DNA of 64,000 bases from positions 181,934-245,933 of the forward strand of contig VSDK01028169.1 of assembly GCA_009767595.1 (NCBI GenBank), given 5' to 3'. How positions within the stretch are numbered: position 1 is the first letter of the stretch; each line of letters begins with the position of its first letter. The position numbers and the translations under genes are program-made. Shown here piece after piece: positions 1-9,500 of this stretch. Under the pieces are notes generated by a model. The model was not told the DNA's origin and made no database searches. It saw only the letters and a program-made list of their open reading frames with translations. Source of the stretch: Symbiodinium kawagutii (Eukaryota > Sar > Dinophyceae > Suessiales > Symbiodiniaceae).

Positions 1-42
1 GCTCGCTCATATGATATATTATGTGTATAAATATATGTACTG

Positions 43-45
43 TAT

Positions 46-111
<66 letters not shown>
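43..111. repeat. (TTTA)n microsatellite
   Basis: Uninterrupted ATTT/TTTA tetranucleotide run followed by AT-rich sequence to about 290. The reading frame through it is low-complexity and is not taken as a gene. Confidence 0.95.
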
Positions 112-116
<5 letters not shown>

Positions 117-312
117 TACATATACGCACAATTTTACAGTCTTTATTATCAAAGTTTATCATAAATCATATACTTCGAAGTATAGATAGCTATTTAACAT
201 AATACTATACATGTATCTATATATATATTTATTTATAGTATATATAGTATATATAGTATATTCATATACAAAAAAATCTACTACATGAAGACATGGAGAC
301 ATGGAGTTGCAG

Positions 313-346
313 AGCGCGCCAGGGCAAGCTTCGCTACCGCGCCGTG
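313..346 (+). CDS. candidate internal exon
   Basis: GC-rich 34-nt island preceded by TTGCAG and followed by the donor-like GTGAGA. It reads ARQGKLRYRAV in one frame after a single leading base. No family recognised. The open, GC-rich sequence continues to about 430, so the donor choice is uncertain. Confidence 0.4.
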
Positions 347-559
347 GTGAGAGTTGGACCGTGCCTGGCCCCAGTGCTGCACTGCACGGAGTTTCCGCCC
401 CGTGGCCCGTGGCAACATTTTGGGACCGCTGATGGAGTTATATCTGTAGGTTCTATGGAGAAATCAATATGATAGCCATGACGGAAATTCAAAAAACAAA
501 ATGTTTCATGCTGTTTCATGATGGAAAGTATTGATACATATATATATATATATGTTTAG

Positions 560-665
560 GTTTATCATCCACAATGATGTTCTTTGCGACACCTTTTACA
601 AGATAGACGCCGTTCTCATGAACCAGACTGTGATGAAAGATTGGGGCAGACTGACCCAGAGATGA
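560..665 (+). CDS. candidate exon, possibly terminal
   Basis: Starts after TTTAG and runs 34 codons to a TGA at 663-665. It contains NDVLCDTFYKIDAVLMNQTV, which reads as ordinary globular protein. The codon pattern differs sharply from the AT-rich flanks. The product is unknown. The stop makes this a last exon unless a non-GT donor is used, which dinoflagellates tolerate. Confidence 0.5.
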
Positions 666-1301
666 AGATCAAGGGATAGCACCTGGTGGCTGAAGCCACC
701 CCTGTGACTGATGAGGGGTAGACCGATATTTGATATTTGTTCTTGACCATTCACCATCATTATCCATTGCTAAGCATCATGAACCATCAGCAACCATCAT
801 TACCTTGTGATGACTTCCTGATTGGTTTGGTCCACCGAGTTCTATCAGATTCTATCCCCATGAATGAAGTAGCGACTACAAGCTGGTTGGTGGTTCAAAT
901 ACTTGCCATTTTCAACCATAGCTGGGGATGACTATTTGATTCACTAATTTTGTTGGGAGGAGTTATACCGCCAATCCGATTTGGAAACAAGTGTTTGTTT
1001 CTTTGAACAGTTGGGTACCCTAGCTATCCACTAACTCCCTGTGACCCAACTAACCCATGCAACTAACCCATTAGGGAGCTCCCTATATCTGCCTATTTCG
1101 ACCAGAGTCACAACAAGAGCTATGGGTATACCACTCTCGTTGAAGAACCACACATTTGGTTATAGCGCTTCTGAGAATTGATTCGACCAATTGTAGTGAC
1201 TGGAGCTTCCTGCCTGATTGATCCAATCTTCATGCCTTGCCACTCGGATGGCCCACCACACTAACCAGCATGCCTTTTTTGGGGGGAGTACTTGAAACCA
1301 G

Positions 1302-1337
1302 CAACAAGTTCTATAGATCTGACTTTGACCAAGTACT
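1302..1337 (+). CDS. candidate small internal exon
   Basis: 36 nt between CCAG and a consensus GTAAGT donor. It reads NKFYRSDFDQVL. The strong donor is the main support. A second possible exon starts at 1374 (reading CSYEKQFHSWW) but has no clear donor. Confidence 0.4.
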
Positions 1338-1476
1338 GTAAGTCTGGACGAAGAACGTAAGGACACTTGGTAGGCTGCAGTTATGAAAAACAGTTTCACA
1401 GCTGGTGGTTGGCAGATTCTGCAGTGAATTCCACAGTCAGAGCTGCTGATTTATCAAAGTTTCACTAGATTCACTT

Positions 1477-1580
1477 GGTGGTTTCTCAAAATAAGGGTAC
1501 CCCCGAACCATCCTTTCTAAACCATGTAAAGCAACACACCAACCATTTATTGGGGGTTTCCTATTTTGAGGAACTACCAT
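1477..1580. mobile_element. small inverted-repeat element, family 3
   Basis: Left end GGTGGTTTCTCAAAATA is answered by an inverted right end CTATTTTGAGGAACTACC. About 105 bp with no coding capacity. Related copies are at 4177, 33127, 35575, 41757, 42692 and 44554. Behaves like a MITE or introner family. Confidence 0.7.
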
Positions 1581-1727
1581 TTCAAAATGCATCTGATGAA
1601 CCAGGGCTGTGTGCTCGGGCTGCTAGAGTATCATATTCTTGCCGTTGCATAATTGTTTTGTGATTTCACCAGGCACTCCCGAGCTACTAGACATGGATAC
1701 AGGTGTGATAACCTATACCTTATTCAA

Positions 1728-1831
1728 GGTGGGCCACCCATCACTTCTAAGTTGGTTTATCACTAGCTTAACTAGGCTTCACTGCCAGGTATAGGGACTT
1801 AAGAACCAACTTACAACTGCTGGGTGGCTAG
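1728..1831. mobile_element. degenerate family 1 element
   Basis: GGTGGGCC start and internal CCAACTTACAACTGCTGGGTGG resemble the family 1 elements at 2087 and 30857, but the right end is eroded and further half-copies follow to about 1915. Confidence 0.4.
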
Positions 1832-1971
1832 TTAGATCCCAACCTGACTGGGTTATAACTGCTGTAAGTTGGGAGTTAGATCTCAACTTATAACTGCTGG
1901 GAGCTATATCCCAAGCCTGTTAGGGATCCAGGGCATGCCAGGGTCCCGTCCCCAACTCCGCCAGGTTTCAG

Positions 1972-2019
1972 ATCATGACGGGCTACTGCGAGGCCCGGGG
2001 CGGCAAGTGCATCCTTCCA
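1972..2019 (+). CDS. candidate internal exon
   Basis: 48 nt, in phase at both ends, between TTTCAG and GTAACC. It reads IMTGYCEARGGKCILP. Markedly GC-richer than both sides. Product unknown. Confidence 0.5.
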
Positions 2020-2086
2020 GTAACCATGGCGAAGTGTAGAGGTTAGAAGCTACCAGCCATGGATGGTATGGGGCTTACAACCACAA

Positions 2087-2200
2087 GGTGGGCCCCTAAC
2101 CAGCTATTAGTTGGGTTATAACTGGTGTAACTACCAGTTATGGTGTATATAACTATAGTTAAATGGCCTTATAAACCATGTTATAACTAGCGGGCCCACC
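2087..2200. mobile_element. small inverted-repeat element, family 1
   Basis: Bounded by GGTGGGCCCCTAACC and the inverted CGGGCCCACC, with internal TTATAACTGG/CCAGTTAT inverted arms that give a long hairpin. Other copies are at 3914, 17661 and 30857. Confidence 0.75.
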
Positions 2201-2899
2201 TTGTATGTTGTGGGGCTTATAACCATGCTTGCCAATTAGGGGGGTTATAACCATAACCCCTTATGGGGGTTACACTACCATGGCTAATCCTTGTGGGGGT
2301 TATAACCATGATTATACTCCAGTAAACTAACCTGGTTGCATCGAAAATCTACTATTGATAATGGTGTTGCCGTGTTCCCCATTCAGCTGCCGATTTTCAG
2401 CGGTGAGTTTGAACTTTTCCATAAGTCAGACCTTTCACTTCCAAATTCCCTTCAAACATCCCACCATTTGGATCCACGGCCATTCAAAAAGGAACTGGCG
2501 ACACCGGTTGGGGATTGCCAACTGTTGCTGCTGGGTGGGTGTCACTCAGAATGCTTGGAACAACAGCATACATACACATATTGTGTGCAAAGAAACCTGC
2601 ACGCTAAAAAGACATATACTTTCAAACAGGCACATATTAATTTGCATAAGTTTGAGTACACCTTGAAAGTCGCTACCGTCTTCACAGGGACACATTCCAT
2701 CCTCTTTCTTTCCTTCAAGTTTCCAGTCATTACAAAGCAACTTGTTTCATAGAAATAGTCATGTGGCCTGTGGTTTTCAACATTTTTTCCCAGGCATTGT
2801 TTAAACAAATGGTCGGTTGATGCATATTTTTCTTATTGTTCCCATGTAATTTTCATATTTTTCCCGCTCAACCACCAACTGCTCATCAATTTGACCCAG

Positions 2900-2980
2900 A
2901 ACCCGCAGCAGCCACGGCATGCACTGCAGGACTTGCTCATCGCCAAGCAGAAGCTGCAGGCGTCAGCGGAAACTTGCTGA
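2900..2980 (+). CDS. candidate terminal exon
   Basis: After GACCCAG the sequence reads 26 codons, HALQDLLIAKQKLQASAETC at the end, to TGA at 2978-2980. The peptide looks helical. Two other frames are also open over part of it, so the frame is inferred from peptide character. Confidence 0.45.
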   Translation, partial: NPQQPRHALQDLLIAKQKLQASAETC

Positions 2981-3060
2981 GAGGATTGTCACGTGATGAA
3001 TGTGCACGACATTTGCATTTGCATGTCAAGCGTGTATGTACAAAAGTGCAATAAGGTGTA

Positions 3061-3104
3061 TGTTTGTCTATCTATCTATCTATTTATTTATTTATCTATC
3101 GATT
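3061..3104. repeat. (TCTA/TTTA)n microsatellite
   Basis: Tetranucleotide run of TCTA, then TTTA, then TCTA. The 3105-3800 stretch after it is AT-rich and I see no exon in it. Confidence 0.8.
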
Positions 3105-3810
3105 TATCATCACTTTACCAGTTCAACACATAAAATTGCACTGAGCATAACTATAGAATGTGGTGTTGTGCTTGTTTCAGTATAGCATTGTAGTATTGTA
3201 GTATATGAATGTTGATAGTGTATTTGAATGCATCACCATGCATATAATGTTACATTACATTATGTTACATTATATTTTGTTGTGATATTGGTTGTTATAG
3301 CGCAGTTTATTTCATTTTTGTTTATATTATTTTATATTACTTTGCATCATGTTTTATATTCCATTATATTACATGTTCATTTCATTTTACTGTTATTATA
3401 GTCTGAGCATGGACCTTGTCTATCATTTGCCAGTGCTTCATGGGATGAGATTAATTATATATATATATATATATTCATTTATTTTTATACATATTTATAT
3501 AGTTATACATCTGCAAGCAAGTTTACCATTGTTAAAAACAAGCAATTGTCCTTCAACGGCCCGGTACCCATGTATCCTTACAACCCACTACCATGATAGC
3601 CCTTGTTTGCCATCATTCAATCCAGTTGCTTGACATATTCACAACCTTTTTCTGTTGTTGTTGTCGTCCATACTTGTCAATATTGATTGCACCAATAACT
3701 TCACACAATAGTCATGATTCCGTAATTCCGGATATTTATGCACTAACATGATTTCATGATGTCGCTCAAGTCACTAGTATCATTCGAATGATTCCCATGA
3801 TTACCCGCTG

Positions 3811-3913
3811 GTGAAGAAACACATGGCAATGGATAATCCATCATACATGAATGGTTTCCCAGGGGTTCCTAATAAAATGGTGGGTTTTCCAGCCAGCCAT
3901 GTTAGTTTATCAG
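3811..3913 (+). mobile_element. introner-like element, family 6 (copy 1)
   Basis: 103 bp that begins GTGAAGAAACACATGGCAAT and ends CATGTTAGTTTATCAG. The ends are inverted repeats of each other and also form a GT...AG pair. A family 1 element begins at the very next bases. The better copy is at 39117-39216. Confidence 0.55.
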
Positions 3914-4014
3914 AGGGGCCCCAACCACTTATAAGTTGGTTTATAACTAGTCTAACTAGGGTTAACTAGCAGTTATAGGGGGTTATAACCCAACTTATAA
4001 CTACTGGGGGCCCA
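3914..4014. mobile_element. small inverted-repeat element, family 1
   Basis: GGGGCCCCAACCACTTATAAG at the left mirrors CTTATAACTACTGGGGGCCCAC at the right. It directly abuts the preceding family 6 element, so one inserted next to or within the other. Confidence 0.75.
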
Positions 4015-4072
4015 CATTGAGGGTAGCTGTCCAACAAGAATCAGTCTACTCGAATCCCATGGACAGTGTCAG

Positions 4073-4157
4073 GCTTTGCGAGAGATCTGCGGAGAGGCCA
4101 CGGTCACGTCGTCAGCGATCTGGGGGTCGGGAGCTCCCTCATCATCCCACGGAACTG
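4073..4157 (+). CDS. candidate internal exon
   Basis: Follows GTGTCAG and ends at GTAACT, or 7 nt later at the better donor GTGAGT (4165). It reads ALREICGEATVTSSAIWGSG and beyond, 28 codons without a stop, in a GC-rich island. Product unknown. Confidence 0.6.
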
Positions 4158-4321
4158 GTAACTGGTGAGTGCCTATATGATGGTTTCTTAAAATAGGGAA
4201 CCCCTAAACATGGATGGTTTATTACTATAAATAGTTAATAATGGATGACTTGGGGAACACCCATATGGTTGTTTTATTGATATAAGATGTACTATTCAGG
4301 GTATACTCTGTAGCTTCTCTG

Positions 4322-4413
4322 GCTGGTGGATTTAAACATTTTCCTTGTTTTCCCTAGTAATGACGAAGAAATGATTGGTTGACACATATTTTTCATAGGG
4401 GTTGAAACCACCA
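4322..4413. mobile_element. small inverted-repeat element, family 4
   Basis: Ends GGCTGGTGGATTTAAAC and GTTGAAACCACCAACC are imperfect inverted repeats. The internal TTCCCTAGTAATGACG...TGATTGGTTGACACAT block is the same one that the LINE at 6516 split in another copy. A family 3 fragment lies just upstream (4177-4268). Confidence 0.65.
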
Positions 4414-4575
4414 ACCAAAACATGATATAACCCCCTGAGGGTCCAAAGGTGATTTCTGGCGCATGTGGCAATAGAACATCTACTACTGCCAGATGTGTGA
4501 TTTATGCAGTGGTGGTATTGCATTGCCAGATTTTTAAGATTTTCCAGGGGATTTGTTGTTCAGCCACACCTGTAG

Positions 4576-4908
4576 ATTGCCAGTGATGCCTCCACCAGCT
4601 TTCAGAGGAATCATACTCAAGTGCTGGTCATATCGGTATTGTCAGCAGTTGACATGCAACCGGCCCCAAAAGATGAAAAATATCTGACTCTTTCAAACAG
4701 CTCAGGGTGGCACAGATTCTTTGTCTCTCATAATTTGTTTTCCTGCCAGACATCATTGACAATGCCACTCCACCAGGGACACCGCCCAGAAAGGTCTCAG
4801 ATTGGGGATGTTCACAAGAAGTACATGGAACTGGCTCATGGCCATATCAACATCCGATATTCGGCCCCATATCGAAAGTGCCCAGGCCTTCTTAGGCGGC
4901 TTGACAGG
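4576..4908 (+). CDS. long exon, unknown protein
   Basis: Opens after CTGTAG and stays open for exactly 111 codons to a GTGATG donor at 4909, the longest uninterrupted exon-like frame outside the transposons. Segments include PAPKDEKYLTLSNSSGWHRF and GDVHKKYMELAHGHINIRYS. No stop in 333 nt of otherwise stop-rich sequence and a protein-like composition make it a convincing coding piece. I do not recognise the family. Confidence 0.65.
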
Positions 4909-5016
4909 GTGATGGTTTAATGAGCATGTTTCAATGGATGATGTGACGTTGCAGTATCAACCTCGTTCAGCTTATTCAAATGGGGGTCAGGCCATCAAAC
5001 CATTCTAAGTGTACAG

Positions 5017-5179
5017 TTGAAGCAGTCAGCCACATGGGGGTCAAGCCACCAACGATTTCAAGGGCATCAGTGTTGCTGGGTCGAAGCAGTCCTTGGGTCG
5101 CCCTGGGGATCCCTTGACAGCCGCCGTTTTTCCAGGTTCGAGTTGGTTCTTCCGGACCTGAGGCTGGAGATGGCTGATG
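5017..5179 (+). CDS. candidate exon
   Basis: Starts after GTACAG and ends at GTTAGC, or with a TAG two codons later. 54 codons, including SRRFSRFELVLPDLRLEMAD near the end. A second frame is open over the first 100 nt, so frame is inferred from the 3' part. Confidence 0.55.
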
Positions 5180-5339
5180 GTTAGCGCCGGGAGTTGTGGA
5201 TGGTTGCTTTAGCTATCACATACATTTCTGATTAGTTGGATGGTCAGTAGATGTTAGTATCATGAATGATTCTTCAGCGTTGGTTGATAGTATGTTTTCT
5301 AAGTTTTCTCGCTATTTTGAGCTATTCGCCTTTGATTAG

Positions 5340-5440
5340 CCCTGCTGTTAATGGCATTGTTTGGTGCAGCCTCGCTGCTGCCGTGTGGCACCACGGTGCA
5401 CCTCCAAAATCGGAGCGTAGCAGATCAGGCACCTGGATGA
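5340..5440 (+). CDS. candidate terminal exon
   Basis: After TTGATTAG it reads LLLMALFGAASLLPCGTTVH and continues to a TGA at 5438-5440. The first half is hydrophobic enough for a membrane segment. An overlapping frame is open to 5505, so this could be an internal exon in that frame. Confidence 0.35.
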
Positions 5441-5835
5441 AACTGTTTGGAGAAACTTTGCCTGGGGCCTATCAGGGACAATGGTTTTCGTTTGAAGAAC
5501 GGTAGTAATTACTGTACTAGTAGTCATTTGCTATCATAATACCTTGTTATCAAGACAATTATATATATCATCAGTGATAACCAGTGATAACTATGTTCAT
5601 TGCTTGATGTCAGTACTAGTTACATAATTAAGTAGCTAAAATAGTCAGTACTGAAATTCAGGGTTTTCGTTGACTTTACTGTAGATTAATTTCAGTATTA
5701 AGTGTTTCAGCTAGTCAGTTAAAAACCTAGTTTACTGTAAGTATTAGGTATTAATGGTTGTCATTTAAATGATCAATCCATATTGGCTGACGGTTGACCC
5801 ATGCTGGTTGTGGATCTTACCCACAACGTCGCCAG

Positions 5836-5936
5836 CTTGCATTACATGCGGCGCAGTAACCGGAATCCAGCCTCTCTTGGGGGCGTCTCCTTAGGGGTTG
5901 CCCGCCAACCATCAATTGCCTTCCGCGCGTACACTG
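5836..5936 (+). CDS. candidate internal exon
   Basis: Between CGCCAG and GTCATA. It reads LHYMRRSNRNPASLGGVSLG and beyond, 33 codons, basic. A family 2 element begins 8 nt into the following intron. Confidence 0.55.
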
Positions 5937-5944
5937 GTCATAAT

Positions 5945-6064
5945 TTGGCTGTGGGTCAAAACCCCGTACCCCTGGTTCCCCTATCATCAACCATTTTTTT
6001 CCTTAATTACTATTGTTGGTTAAGATCCCCCATTATTGGTTCATTAATATTGACCCATAGCCAA
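5945..6064. mobile_element. small inverted-repeat element, family 2
   Basis: TTGGCTGTGGGTCAAAACC at the left is the inverted partner of ATTGACCCATAGCCAA at the right, with about 85 bp between. This copy is inverted relative to those at 19091, 32349 and 37319. Confidence 0.8.
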
Positions 6065-6134
6065 TTTGCCAGAGTAACTTGGGAGATGACCAAAACCATG
6101 GGTGAGGCCATGTCGCGGTCATCCCTGTGGACAG

Positions 6135-6191
6135 CTCCCTATGAAGGTTTCGCAGGATTTTGCTGCCTTTTGTAGGATTTCCCTGCAATGA
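6135..6191 (+). CDS. candidate terminal exon
   Basis: After GGACAG it reads LPMKVSQDFAAFCRISLQ then TGA. Short, and supported only by the acceptor and the peptide. If real it is the last exon before the LINE-bearing interval. Confidence 0.35.
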   Translation, partial: LPMKVSQDFAAFCRISLQ

Positions 6192-6446
6192 TGATTCGGA
6201 AAGTATCACCATTGGACAGCCATGGTTGAATGTTGGGAGTGAGCACATCAAACGAACCACTGACCATCACATTTGGATCTCAAAGTCCAGCCTGGAGCAT
6301 TTTCTAGTCGAAATGACCAGATGAAATTAGCATCTAGCAAACCATTTCTTTGAAATGGCGCACACACACACACACAGAGACACTGGTGAGAAAAGTGGAA
6401 GCCAATATGCATCAATATGCATATCGTTCATGACCTCAAAAACAAG

Positions 6447-6515
6447 CTTACACTGGTGGCTGGTGGGTGGCTTTAAACATTTTCTATTTTCCCTAGTATC
6501 AACTAACAGTTGGTT
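6447..6515. mobile_element. left half of a family 4 element split by the LINE
   Basis: GGTGGCTGGTGGGTGGCTTTAAAC through TTTCCCTAGTATC matches the left half of family 4. The right half (GGTTGACATGCA...CAACCACCAACC) sits at 17583-17637, beyond the LINE. Joined, the halves would give an ordinary copy with no bases missing. Confidence 0.75.
6501..6515 (+). repeat. LINE target-site duplication, left
   Basis: AACTAACAGTTGGTT, repeated identically at 17568-17582. Confidence 0.9.
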
Positions 6516-6584
6516 AGCTGTCTTGGCTCAGTCCTCCCCTAGTGGTGACAGCTGGTTAGTGTAGGGGGGCGAACCAATTGGGCC

Positions 6585-9500
6585 ATGGACACTCATCTCG
6601 TACTTCGAGACAACGTGGTTGATTTTCTGGCACCATTCACTTTACAGAAGGAGATTTGCCCCTGCAAACAACATGTGACTGTGGCAATTACCAACATGGA
6701 AGTGATTAGCATGAGCACGTCGAAGGTTGCCATTCAAGCTGAGTTGGACCTGGAGATCGATATGTATGAAGACCCAATGCTGCCGATGGATCCGATTCCG
6801 TCAAGGTGTGCACATGACATGCCAACAAGGCTTCTGGTGACCATGACTCAGAGCCAGTGGCAGCTCACTGGTTCCAAGGTTCAGACTGCAATCTTGGTTG
6901 CAGCGCATGTGACATGTGGGACTTTGACCCATTTGGACACAACGTCGCAACAATCAGGGGTCATCAGCTACCATGACTCTCGTAGACCAAAGGATGATGA
7001 CCAAGACATCCAGATGATTGAGCTCTTCGCCGGAGGGTTCAGTGGCTGGACCCATGTTGCCAAAACCATGCAATCCTATGGAATCAATGTCAAGGTCAAC
7101 CTGGCCTTAGATCGAGATGCGAATTGTGCTGAGAGCTATAGCAAATCACACGAGGTTGACAAGTGCTTCTCACCGTTCCATTACACACATGAAGATCCAG
7201 ATGACTTGTTTCCATGCTTCATTTTGGATGATGTGTTTTCACCTGCTTGGCTGCATATGACTTCTAATGTGAAGTATGACATGCTATGCATGAGTCCACC
7301 ATGTCCTCCTTGGTCAGCGGTCAATGAAGGCAAGGGATCGCTTCGTGAAGATGGGCTTTTCATGTATGCAGCATGGAAGATTGTTTCCATGATCAGGCCA
7401 ATGGTGATCGCAATGGAGATGGTCTCCAATCTCCTGCAACACAGGGAGTGGCCAATGGTCAGAAGGTACATAGAAACAAGAGGTTACACCATCCGATGGG
7501 TTGAGGCACTCGATTTGGCACAAGTGTTGCCGCAGCATCGGGATAGGTTGTTGTTGGTGGCCACCACCAATGAGGATGCATTCGCATTATGTGCGCATAG
7601 ATGCATTAAATGGCCGGTGTTGACTCCACCGACCTTGAGGTCACACCAAATCCTTGCAGATTTGTGCCTTCCATGGAGCATGCATGTGGTGCCGGATGCT
7701 GACATCATGAGAATGTATCTCGATCCCGCACTGATGCCAGGAGCCAAATCCAATTCACCCCATGTGCCCAAACGTGTCCGAAAAGACCTGTGGGACTACA
7801 GAATGCGGGACATGGACAGTTGTTTTTCATGCATTCTCACCACGTATGGACATGCACATGAACTGGATGAGAGGTTGCTGCAGTCTGGTGGACTGTTCGG
7901 AGCGCTGCTCATGGATCCCAGAGCAGTTCGTTTCTTGCAGGTGCCTGAGATCCTTGCGCTCTTCGGACCAACCAATCAAGTATGGTTGCCAGGAGATGTG
8001 AAAAGAGCAACTCGCATCCTTGGAAACTGCATTAGTGTACCTCACGCAGCAATCGCCATGGTGAACTGTGTAGCTTTCCTCAAGGACATTTCGATGGTTG
8101 AGGCTGCTGAACTGTTTGCCAAGATCATGACACAACGAATGCATGCTGGCAACATGAAGTCAATTGAGCAAGATGGTGGATTCATGTTCACCCTGGAACC
8201 AAGCCAAGGCATTCCTCCGACCATGCCGATGCATACGTTTGCACATGTCATCTTCACAAATGGATATGAAGGTGTGTCGATCCAGGTGGAATTTGACATT
8301 CGAATCGCTGATGTGCTCTCCATTCTCACTGGTAGGACAGGCAATTTCGAGGCTGCACTGCAACCACTGCGACAGCCCTTTCTGAAGGTGCCATTGTCTG
8401 CCAACTACAGCATTCAAAATTTTGAGGTGAGGATTGCCGTCGCCATGAGTTTCAAATTGCAGATGAATCCACGTTCTTTCATGAACAGAAATGGGGATCA
8501 TGCGGTCACCATGCTTCTCACTTCCAACAAGCTTTATGCTTTGCATCGTACAACGGAGATGACGATTGCAGATGTTGAGGCTATCATTCAGGTCATGGAA
8601 CAAAGAACCGATCACATTTACACGATGGATTCGGTTGGATTCATCATGGCACCCAGTGTACCGGCACCTGAGGCTGCTTTGATTTTGAAGCGTGGTCTCA
8701 CTGGAGGTCCCATTGACCTCTTTGAAGATGTCCGCATGTATGTGGAACATGATGGCATTCATTGGGTGGCATCTCGTCATGTCATCAACAATGTCAAAGG
8801 ATTCCTGCGTTCTTCCGGATTGGATGAATTGCTCCGAGCATTTGGATGGATCGCCATGATCCCAGCATGTTTCAATGAATCAGACCAAGAACATGAGATC
8901 ATGCTCATTCCAAGAAGGGGGTCATGGAGGCTGTCCTCTGATGACCTGTGTCACATGCTCACACTGCAATTTTTCTTGTTCCAGGTGGGTCAGAGAAACT
9001 TGGTTCACGATCATCATACGGTTCTATGCAGGTTCAGGATGTATGGTATGTGGATTTGGAGAGGAGAGATCTCATTGCAGTGCCAACTCCAAATATTCCG
9101 TGACATGTGGCAAAAGGCCAGTGAAATGATGCAGGGACCATGCGGCCTTCGGTTCCTTCATCATGGCAACATCCTGCAACCGCACCAGCCTCTGAGAAAT
9201 CACTGCATGGAAGATGACATGATTGTGCCTGTTATGGATATCACCCTCATGACTGAACAGAGAGGAGGAGGCCCTGTCCATTTGACACCAGCTCCACCGC
9301 TTCCACCGAGAAGTGTGAGGCTTGATGAATCACACCGACGTCGAGATGCCGAACCTATCTCCGTAGACACACATGACATTCGTGCCATGGAAATTCAGAA
9401 CTTCGAACAAACACAAACACAGATGTTTGAACAATGGCACAAAATGCCAAGACAGCTTCGTGATTTTCCCATCGAAGAATTTGAGGAGCTGTCATTCGTC

